A stretch of 33,482 nucleotides of DNA from Verrucomicrobiota bacterium (lineage in GTDB: Bacteria > Verrucomicrobiota > Verrucomicrobiia > Limisphaerales > UBA9464). The translations under genes were made by a program, and so were the position numbers. Positions 27,031 to 33,482 of the stretch are shown here, one piece after another. The number at the start of each line of letters is the position of its first letter. Positions within the stretch are counted from its first letter, which is position 1. Location: NCBI GenBank assembly GCA_029865985.1, contig JARXAF010000058.1, forward strand, positions 1-33,482, written 5' to 3'. Below the pieces are notes generated by a model. It made no database searches. It worked only from the letters and a program-made list of their open reading frames with translations, and had not been told where the DNA came from.

Positions 27031-27890
27031 GTTCGTGATACACCAACGCTACCGAGCAAACGTGTGAGGCGGGATATTCGCGCCTGTTTACGTTCGGCCG
27101 CCAGTCCAACCTCGAAGTTTTTGCTACTTCCTTCGGGGTTCCGCAAGAAGTGGTGTTCGCCTTTGACGGCGATCCCGTCGGCGTATTTGGAAGCCGAACC
27201 CTGTCGCAAGCCAAAGACCCGAACCATCTCACTAAACCACTCCGGGAACCGACCGGTAAACTTCAACTCGAGAACGACCCAAGTCCCGAACACGGAGGTG
27301 GGGGCATCCATTTCCGAGGTGAAGCGTGCGGAAAACTCGGGCGAGATCAGGACATTGCGATCGAAGGTGACCCGGACCGAATTGTCATGGGGGCTGATCC
27401 AGGCTTCTCGGTCATAGGCGACATGGGCCACCGGATACGCGTTCAAGTCTGTGGAAAGTTCAATGAAACGCTGCACCGCCACCAGTTGCCTGGCGTCTTG
27501 GCTCAATAACTCTCCCACCTCGGGCAACTGTCCGCCCAATACCGCTTCAACGGCTCCACGCTGAACACCACACCTCTGTTTGAGGATCGCCTCATTCATC
27601 CGCCGCTTGATCTCAAAGAAGACCGGCGCCTGCGGATTGGGGTTATCGGCATAGAACCGCAACCGCAGTTTGAAACGGTTCTTGTTGCCGTTGATGGTAC
27701 CCCAGTAGATGTCGAGATCTTCCGAATCGAGGTAGAGATTATGGATGGAGTAGGAGAGGTTCGGCCGGTTGGCCCCGTACTCATCAATCTCCAGGTACGA
27801 CGAGACGAACTCCCTGAGAGCCAACGCAACGTCCTCGGGAATAAGGTACTTCAATTCCCACCGCTGCATCTGCATGTTGTCCTGAGCCAT
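27027..27890 (-). CDS. VTC domain protein, probable polyphosphate polymerase
   Basis: This protein of 287 residues belongs to the VTC domain family, which in yeast Vtc4 makes polyphosphate from ATP in a tunnel lined with basic residues. The likely tunnel residues are present: R10-WELK14-Y, K74-L-R76-L-R78, E93-I-K95-R-R, Y159-D-R161, R173, E208-L-K210 and S234-K-Y. There is no signal peptide or membrane segment, so it should work at the cytoplasmic face beside the DUF4956 membrane protein. The start is the ATG at 27890. It is the first gene of the operon. Polymerase activity is inferred from the family. Confidence 0.9.
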   Translation of the reverse strand: MAQDNMQMQRWELKYLIPEDVALALREFVSSYLEIDEYGANRPNLSYSIHNLYLDSEDLDIYWGTINGNKNRFKLRLRFYADNPNPQAPVFFEIKRRMNEAILKQRCGVQRGAVEAVLGGQLPEVGELLSQDARQLVAVQRFIELSTDLNAYPVAHVAYDREAWISPHDNSVRVTFDRNVLISPEFSARFTSEMDAPTSVFGTWVVLELKFTGRFPEWFSEMVRVFGLRQGSASKYADGIAVKGEHHFLRNPEGSSKNFEVGLAAERKQARISRLTRLLGSVGVSRT

Positions 27891-28162
27891 CGTCTGTCTC
27901 TGTTACGGTCACGCCAAACAGCGTGTTGCATGACTGTTACCCGATCACCGCCCATTTGTCACTTGGCTGCCTTCGCAAAATGCCCAAGGCCTCCCTACAG
28001 GTAGCGGTTTACGAGCGATGAAATATCCTAGCAATTACAATGCCTGACAGGCGTGATCAGCACTAAAAAAGGGCAAAGATTCAGAATGCCTGCCTCCGTT
28101 TTCGCCTGAACGATTCAATGGGGAGTAAAGCGTTGGCTTGGCGGATTGTTTCGCAGGTCGGC
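27891..28162. other. Intergenic region between the PSCyt1/DUF1592 gene and the VTC operon
   Basis: No gene is supported in these 272 bases. The middle is more AT-rich than its surroundings. It contains a perfect small palindrome, GCCTGACAGGC at about 28042-28052, and an A-run next to GGGCAAAG near 28065-28080 that could be a poor terminator for the upstream gene. Confidence 0.5.
28022..28050 (-). promoter_or_regulatory. Possible promoter of the VTC-DUF4956-HlyD operon
   Basis: On the minus strand CTGTCA (28050-28045) and GATATT (28027-28022) are separated by 17 bases, matching the sigma-70 hexamers at four of six positions each. It would leave a leader of about 125 bases before the ATG at 27890. 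This is a weak, consensus-based call. Confidence 0.28.
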
Positions 28163-30535
28163 TCAAGGAGCTTCGATGAGGAGCGGATCCCCATCACCAC
28201 GTCGGTATTGAAATGGAACACTGTCGACGACCGCCTGAATCAATGCCGAGAAGCGGAGTTTTTTCTTCCGGAGCTGAACGTCGATGGCGGCCAGAGCGGG
28301 TCGGTCGTAGTACTCGAGACCTCGACCCAAGGCATAGGTCAGGACTTTCTCGCTGATACACCGAACAAAATCCGATTGGCGGGAATCCGACAGCACCCGG
28401 CTCAGTTCGGTGTGGTCGGCGAAACGCTCGCCAGAAACTAGTTGTCCGCCCGTATCTACGGTCTCATCACCGTCTTTTTCTCGGAATTGCCCGACGGCAT
28501 CAAAGTGTTCAAAGGCAAACCCCAGCGGGTCCATCTTGGCGTGGCAGGAAGCACACATGGCATTGTCGCGATGGGCATCCATCCGCTGGCGCAAGGTTCC
28601 GTGGGTCTCTTTCGATTCAAGGGCAGGCACTCCCGGCGGCGGCGGCGGCGGCGGCGAAGCCAGGATGTTCTCCAGAATCCACTTACCACGCTTCACCGGC
28701 GAGGTGCGGTTGGGATTGGAAGTGAGGGTCAGGACGCTGCCATGGGTCAGCACTCCGCTACGACCGGTGCCCTTGAGGGATACCTGCACGAACTCAGGTC
28801 CCTTCACGCCGTTCAAACCGTAATGCTGGGCCAACCGCTCGTTGACGAAGGTGTAATCAGCCGTCAGGAACTCGGTAATCGGACGGTCCTTGCGCAAAAC
28901 ATGATCGAAGAGCGCCTCCGTCTCGCGACGCAAAGCCTCGCGCAACGGTGCATCAAAGCCGGGGAACAGTTTTTCGTCGGGCGCCACGATGTCGAGGGTC
29001 CGCAACTGCAGCCATTGGCCCGCGAAGTTGTCCACGAGGGCCCGGGACTTGGGATCAGCGAGCATCCGCTTCACCTGTGCAGCCAAATTCCGCCTCAAGC
29101 GTCCCTGCCCGGCCAATCGGAGCAATTCCTCGTCCGGCATGGTGCTCCAGAGGAAATACGATAGCCTCGAGGCCAAGGCATACTCCGAGACGGGATGGGT
29201 TTCGTGGGGGTTGTCCGGGTTGCCTTGAATTTCCCCGCGGAAAAGGAAATGGGGCGAAACCAGAACCGCGAGCAACGCTTGCCGGACGGAGGATTCGAAT
29301 CCATCGCCGGCCTCCCGAGCCTGAGTGAACAACCGCATCAAGCCGTCCAACTCGACCGAGGTGGCCGGACGACGGTAAGCACGGTCCGTGACCCGCTGAA
29401 TGATTTCCCTGGCCACCTGATTGGTGGTCTTCGGCCCAGGGGCTTTGAAGAAGATCTTGCGATGAATCTCATGCAGCGGCGGGACCGCGTCGGAAAACGG
29501 TCCGGTCACCTCCATGAATTCCACCTGCAAATTTCGGTCCTCGATCTTCTTTTCTTTGTAGATCTTGCCCTTGCCGTTGGTTCTCACCAGTTCGGTTTCG
29601 CGGTAAAAGTCATTGAGGAAGGCCGCTGCCAACTGATGCCGGCCAGGCTCCAACCGCAGACGATGTTCATGCAGCTTGGGATTTCCGCGCCCCCGACGCA
29701 CTTCGATGGTCTCCAGGTCTTTTCCGTCCGACCTCAGGGCCATCTGGACCTTGTCTTCTCCGGCTTGGTCACCGTAAGCCTGAACCTTGAAGATGTAGTC
29801 TCCCGGCACCAGGGCCTCGTACTGAACGAACATTTCTCCCTGGGTTGAAAGGGTCGCCAGGGCGCCGCTTCCCGAATGCCCCTGAATTTGGGACGGAGCA
29901 AACCGACGGTTCTTCGGGGACAAGGGACCAGACACGATGGCGCGATCCAAAACCGCCTCGGCTGCGTTCAGGTACTTCTCGAGCAAAATGGGGGGCATCG
30001 AAAGCACGTCTCCGATGTTGTCAAAACCGTATCCCACATCGTCCTGCGGGAAATCATCTGCTGGTTGGAAATCGGCACCGAACAAATCCCGGACCGTGTT
30101 GTTGTACTCCACCCGATTCAACCTCCGAAGGGTCACACGTCCCGGATCCGGACGGGCGGGATCGATCGGGAACAAGGTTCGCTCAATCCATCCCACCAAA
30201 TGGGTTCGAACCCCGGAGTCCGGCTGAGTCTTTCGCTTCTTGGGCGGCATGTCGCCCGACCTCACCGTATGGATCACCCTCTCCCAAGTTCCGCGATCCC
30301 GCAGCACCGCCATCAAGTTGGTGTGCGCATCAAAATTCACTCCACCCTTGGCCTCCGCGTCACCGTGACAATCCCAACAATATTCGCGAAGGACCGGCAA
30401 CACGGTCTCCCTCAATTGAGCGTCGGCCACCGTGCGGTCCATCCGGGGGGGCGGTGATCCCGGCGGCTTGACCGCCCCCACCCCCATCAAGAGGGCCACA
30501 GGAAACAACAGCAGGATGAACAAGCGCTTCGGCAT
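28163..30535 (-). CDS. Planctomycete-type cytochrome protein (PSCyt1, DUF1587, DUF1595, DUF1592, DUF1588, DUF1585)
   Basis: This exported protein of about 790 residues has a signal peptide (KRLFILLLFPVALLMGVG). A PSCyt1 haem-binding domain follows, with C53-WDC-H57 and a candidate ligand Met in SGDMPPKKR. The DUF1587 motif RRLNRVEYNNTVRDLFG, a carbohydrate-binding-like middle part, DUF1595/DUF1592 (YALASRLSYFLWSTMPDEEL, VDNFAGQWLQLR), DUF1588 (SNPNRTSPVKRGKWILEN with a second CxxCH, CASCH) and DUF1585 at the end come next. Such proteins are abundant in PVC bacteria and are usually paired with a DUF1552 gene; none follows here. The ATG at 30535 precedes the signal peptide. A run of seven Pro lies in DUF1588. 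Redox or polymer-degrading roles have been proposed; none is proven. Confidence 0.93.
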   Translation of the reverse strand: MPKRLFILLLFPVALLMGVGAVKPPGSPPPRMDRTVADAQLRETVLPVLREYCWDCHGDAEAKGGVNFDAHTNLMAVLRDRGTWERVIHTVRSGDMPPKKRKTQPDSGVRTHLVGWIERTLFPIDPARPDPGRVTLRRLNRVEYNNTVRDLFGADFQPADDFPQDDVGYGFDNIGDVLSMPPILLEKYLNAAEAVLDRAIVSGPLSPKNRRFAPSQIQGHSGSGALATLSTQGEMFVQYEALVPGDYIFKVQAYGDQAGEDKVQMALRSDGKDLETIEVRRGRGNPKLHEHRLRLEPGRHQLAAAFLNDFYRETELVRTNGKGKIYKEKKIEDRNLQVEFMEVTGPFSDAVPPLHEIHRKIFFKAPGPKTTNQVAREIIQRVTDRAYRRPATSVELDGLMRLFTQAREAGDGFESSVRQALLAVLVSPHFLFRGEIQGNPDNPHETHPVSEYALASRLSYFLWSTMPDEELLRLAGQGRLRRNLAAQVKRMLADPKSRALVDNFAGQWLQLRTLDIVAPDEKLFPGFDAPLREALRRETEALFDHVLRKDRPITEFLTADYTFVNERLAQHYGLNGVKGPEFVQVSLKGTGRSGVLTHGSVLTLTSNPNRTSPVKRGKWILENILASPPPPPPPGVPALESKETHGTLRQRMDAHRDNAMCASCHAKMDPLGFAFEHFDAVGQFREKDGDETVDTGGQLVSGERFADHTELSRVLSDSRQSDFVRCISEKVLTYALGRGLEYYDRPALAAIDVQLRKKKLRFSALIQAVVDSVPFQYRRGDGDPLLIEAP
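28635..28655. repeat. Seven GGC triplets encoding a proline run
   Basis: On the minus strand this simple repeat encodes seven consecutive Pro in the DUF1588 part of the cytochrome protein. Copy changes would alter the length of the Pro run but not the frame. Confidence 0.9.
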
Positions 30536-30600
30536 GTGAGGTGACGGACGACACTGCGCCCGTTGGTATTGAAGTAAACTCTGCGCGAACCTGGGAACCG

Positions 30601-31584
30601 TCAACCACCTGAACGGGAAACCGGGGAATCCGACCGATGACGCCACGGCCAAAAAGACCGAGGCGGGCGTATTCCCTGCAATCGACGCACCGCGCGGACA
30701 GCCGCGTCACCACCCCCGCAATCGGCAGCCGTCTGGTAGTCCTTGATCGCAGCTTCCTTGTGACCCAGTAGTTCTTGAGCAAGGGCTCGATCCATCAGCA
30801 ACGAAGGTTCCCGCACCTCGCGGGGCATCCGCGACTCGATCTCGCTCAAGGCCTCCTGAAGATCGCGTTCTGCCTCGGACCGACGCCCCAAGCCCAGCAG
30901 CGCCCGAGCACGACGGATTTTCCACGAACCTTGCAACCGAGAGGTGGCCAGTTCCGGTCCAATGGCTTCCAACGACCGCTGCCACTGGGAGTCGTCCAAC
31001 AAAGCATCGACTCGTTCGCCGATCAGCAGGCCGGCTCCGGTCTGCCGTATTCCTTGATCGAGCCCCTCAATCCGCTCCCGATGCCGTTTGAGTCGAAGCT
31101 GCCATGCGCTCCGTTCCAGATAAGCCGAGACCAGCAACGGATCCCAACGCAAAGCCTCCGAGCAATCCTCCAAAGCCTGAACCACGGTTCCTTCGGCAGC
31201 ATGACAGTGACTGCGGATCATCAGGACAGCAGCCCGCTCCCCGGGCACCAATCCGGGCAGCTGTAGCGCCTGACGCACCGTGATCATCGCCTCAGATATC
31301 CGGCCCCGCTGCAGTTGGATCTGCGCCAACTCACGCAACAGCAAGGAATCCATCGGAGCCAGTCGAACCGCCCGTTGGAGATCTCGTGATGCCTCGCTCA
31401 ACTTTCCCAGCACTCGGTATTCGATGGCTCGTTCCAATAACAAGTCCGCGGTTTCTCCCCCTTGGGCCATGCGCAGAGAAAGTTCTTCAATCTCATGCTC
31501 GGGACCCTCATGGCCGAGAAGACTCAAAGCCAACAGCCCGGTCCCCAGAAGGACCAGCACGCGTCGGGCAAACAAGGGAGCCAT
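30601..31584 (-). CDS. Exported or membrane-anchored TPR-repeat protein
   Basis: This protein of 327 residues has an N-terminal hydrophobic segment (VLVLLGTGLLALSLLG, about 9-24) and several tetratricopeptide-like helix pairs. Examples are EYRVLGKLSEASRDLQRAVRL, LAQIQLQRGRISEAMITVRQAL, CHAAEGTVVQALEDCSEALRW and ARALLGLGRRSEAERDLQEAL, plus a last unit (DRALAQELLGHKEAAIKDYQTA). The C-terminus is basic. The ATG at 31584 shares one base with the stop of the phosphatase gene (TGATG), so translation is probably coupled. It likely serves as a protein-binding partner; no enzyme motif is present. The cytochrome gene follows 65 bases later. Confidence 0.85.
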   Translation of the reverse strand: MAPLFARRVLVLLGTGLLALSLLGHEGPEHEIEELSLRMAQGGETADLLLERAIEYRVLGKLSEASRDLQRAVRLAPMDSLLLRELAQIQLQRGRISEAMITVRQALQLPGLVPGERAAVLMIRSHCHAAEGTVVQALEDCSEALRWDPLLVSAYLERSAWQLRLKRHRERIEGLDQGIRQTGAGLLIGERVDALLDDSQWQRSLEAIGPELATSRLQGSWKIRRARALLGLGRRSEAERDLQEALSEIESRMPREVREPSLLMDRALAQELLGHKEAAIKDYQTAADCGGGDAAVRAVRRLQGIRPPRSFWPWRHRSDSPVSRSGG

Positions 31585-33482
31585 CAATCCTCCATCCACA
31601 ACTGGGGATTCAATCCAAAGTCGATGACGGCGTCGGAGTGGGCGTGACATTCAATGGCCAAGACGTTGGTTCCATCGACCAAGTGACGATAAGCCGAACC
31701 GAGCGGGACATAGACCGCTCCAGCATCCTCCCGTTGCTTGACCCCCTGAGCGTTGCGACCAGCGCTGCGACCCACATTCACCCGCGTCACCTCATGACCA
31801 TTGACGTAGACAATCATGCCATCGGCGTAGTCCACCCAGAGACCCAGTTCGGTCACCTTGTCGGCCTGGGGCACCGTGAATTCACGTCGGGCGTACAACG
31901 AGGAACGGCCCTCCCGACTCCACGGGACTCCCGACTGCAACCGCCCTCGGCCGGAGCTGAAGGGGGGCTTGCCCATGGTCCAAGAAGACACATCAAAACC
32001 GGGGCGAGTCCAACCCAAGCCCTGAGGGTGTGAACCGGTCAGTGTTTGCCAGACCGAACCCGCGGGAATGAGCACTTGATAGTCCAACGGCGGAGCAGCC
32101 GGGGTCTTGGGGGCCTTTTCCGGGGCTTTGTACTCCGGTGGTTGCCACGGCAAAGCCAGACGACGCACGGTGACCGATCCTCGTTTGATGAGATTGAACC
32201 GATCCCGTTCGACACCGGCGCGATTGATCATCCGACCGGTCAAGGTGTCACCATTCACCTCGATGACCATCGAACCGTGTTCCACCAGCGTGCGCCGCAT
32301 GACCGGTGAACTGCCAACCCGTCCCAAATCCGCGCCGGAGTGTCCGGTCACTACTTGGACGGTGCCTTCATGAGGGCGGAGGCCTTTGCTCTTCCGATAG
32401 GCTCCATCCCCATTCGCATCACCATCACCGTCATCCAAGATGAAGTTCTCGGCGACGGTGGCGTTGGTGGAATAGGCGCCGTCCATGAGCATGGAGCGCT
32501 CATAGACATGGGAATGCCCGGTGAGCACGAGATCCACCCCGCCCGATTCCAAAATAGGGAGGAGATGGTGGCGCACCTCGATCAAATCCGATTCCTTGTC
32601 GCTGTCATGACTGCCTTTCGTGTAGGGCGGGTGGTGCCAAAAGGCGATCAACCAGTCGGCATTGGCCTTCTCCAAATCCGCTTTCAACCACTTGGCCATG
32701 GCCCCACCGGGTTTTCGGTCTAAATCATGGGAATCGAGGCAAATGAAATGGATATTCCCGTGATCGAAGGAGTAGTACGCCTCAGTGCCGGAGGCGAGAC
32801 CGCCGGACTCTCCGCGCGTGGGCACCAGATACGCATCGTAGTAGGGTCCGATTCCGGTGGAACCCTTCGAGGTGTGCCCCTCGTGATTGCCCATGGTCGG
32901 CCAACAAACGCTGTTTTGGAGGGTCGCAGCATACGACTCGAAGAAACGGCTCTGGAACTCCACGTCCCGGCCGGTTCCATAGGCCATGTCTCCGGCATGG
33001 ATCCAGAAATCCAATGGATGACCGTCTTTCTTGAACCACTCCAGCATGCCTTCATGGACCGCGTGTTGAGCCTCGCGCCCCGTGCCGCTATCGCCGAGCA
33101 CCCAGAAGCGGTAAGGGCGAACTGTTCCTGGCTTGGGTTGGGTCTGAAAGCGATGGTCTGACGATTCCGGGGTGAGCCGCTCCGTGCCGTTGAACACGCC
33201 ATAGTAGTAAAGCGTGTCCGGCGACAAACCTTCGATCTTCGCCTCATACTGAAAGGTTCCCACCGGGGCACTGTGCAGCTTGGGCAGGGCCAGATTGGTG
33301 GTCGTTCGAAGGGCTTGCCAACGAGGCAATAGGACCTGTCCGTTGGTTCCAAAGCTGGCTCGGGTGACGATGGACTCCAAGGGCACTGTCCGGTCGAGTT
33401 GATCCGGACGGCTTCCCCAACGCACCACCGGCTGGATCGGGCCCTCCGTGCGCCATAGCACATGGATTTGAGTGGGGCTGGC
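31584..33482 (-). CDS. Purple acid phosphatase-like metallophosphoesterase, N-terminus beyond window
   Basis: The frame stays open to the right edge (reading ASPTQIHVLW at the border), so the gene is partial. At least 632 residues are visible. An N-terminal fibronectin-like domain of the purple acid phosphatase type is followed by the metal-binding motifs in order: GDSGTG, GDMAYG, GNHEG, FWHHPPY and GHSHVYER. These bind the two metals that hydrolyse phosphate esters, most likely outside the cytoplasm. An Asp-rich loop (DDGDGDANGDG) within the catalytic domain looks calcium-binding. The C-terminal 170 residues form a galactose-binding-like beta domain (FDVSSWTMGKPPF, LYARREFTVP, VYVNGHEVTR). 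It is coupled to the TPR gene by a TGATG overlap. The physiological substrate is unknown. Confidence 0.93.
   Translation of the reverse strand, partial: ASPTQIHVLWRTEGPIQPVVRWGSRPDQLDRTVPLESIVTRASFGTNGQVLLPRWQALRTTTNLALPKLHSAPVGTFQYEAKIEGLSPDTLYYYGVFNGTERLTPESSDHRFQTQPKPGTVRPYRFWVLGDSGTGREAQHAVHEGMLEWFKKDGHPLDFWIHAGDMAYGTGRDVEFQSRFFESYAATLQNSVCWPTMGNHEGHTSKGSTGIGPYYDAYLVPTRGESGGLASGTEAYYSFDHGNIHFICLDSHDLDRKPGGAMAKWLKADLEKANADWLIAFWHHPPYTKGSHDSDKESDLIEVRHHLLPILESGGVDLVLTGHSHVYERSMLMDGAYSTNATVAENFILDDGDGDANGDGAYRKSKGLRPHEGTVQVVTGHSGADLGRVGSSPVMRRTLVEHGSMVIEVNGDTLTGRMINRAGVERDRFNLIKRGSVTVRRLALPWQPPEYKAPEKAPKTPAAPPLDYQVLIPAGSVWQTLTGSHPQGLGWTRPGFDVSSWTMGKPPFSSGRGRLQSGVPWSREGRSSLYARREFTVPQADKVTELGLWVDYADGMIVYVNGHEVTRVNVGRSAGRNAQGVKQREDAGAVYVPLGSAYRHLVDGTNVLAIECHAHSDAVIDFGLNPQLWMED

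Overview
The window reads as a chromosomal piece of a GC-rich member of the Verrucomicrobiota or a close PVC relative. This is inferred from gene content, not from a marker gene. The supporting content is two stand-alone prepilin-like proteins that each carry an H-X9-DG C-terminal motif, a PEP-CTERM surface protein, a DUF5069 protein, a large Planctomycete-type cytochrome (PSCyt1/DUF1587/DUF1592/DUF1588) protein, and a secreted protein ending in the LEASGNLTDW...FYRVV type of domain. Many genes lack a strong Shine-Dalgarno sequence, and several long frames open with TTG codons that are probably not used.

Layout. (1) 2-535 (+): 3' part of a release factor 3 gene that stops right after the GTPase domain. 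(2) 567-9663 (-): a long same-strand run of Rieske protein, cytochrome b fused to a dihaem cytochrome c, an orphan pseudopilin, ProC, an AI-2E-type permease, a Prc/Tsp periplasmic protease and a 3-hydroxyisobutyrate-dehydrogenase-like enzyme. (3) 9855-13254 (+): a clear cobalamin riboswitch followed by a tight four-gene unit (PEP-CTERM protein, Cys-rich CWC+DUF5522 protein, secreted protein, pseudopilin). (4) 13345-16904: DUF5069 (-), HIT protein (+), aldose 1-epimerase (-) and xylose isomerase (-), with an intrinsic terminator between the last two. (5) 16987-20885 (-): lipoprotein hydrolase, DNA polymerase IV and a TPR membrane protein. (6) 21013-25041: a lipoate-ligase-like protein (+), a solo ThiS (-), then purC, ribH, lspA and miaA (+), compact and partly overlapping. 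(7) 25167-27890 (-): an operon of VTC polyphosphate polymerase, DUF4956 membrane protein and HlyD-type adaptor. (8) 28163-33482 (-): a purple-acid-phosphatase-like protein running off the right edge, a TPR protein translationally coupled to it, and the PSCyt1/DUF1592 protein.

How the genes work together. The Rieske and cytochrome b/c genes should form one quinol-oxidising bc complex with its electron acceptor cytochromes built in. xylA and galM fit aldose uptake into metabolism. purC, ribH, lspA and miaA are housekeeping. The two most unusual parts are the B12-riboswitch operon, which encodes no recognised B12 transporter, biosynthetic enzyme or B12-dependent enzyme, and the VTC-DUF4956-HlyD operon, which pairs a probable polyphosphate polymerase with a membrane-fusion adaptor. 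No tRNA, rRNA, CRISPR array, transposase or phage gene was seen.
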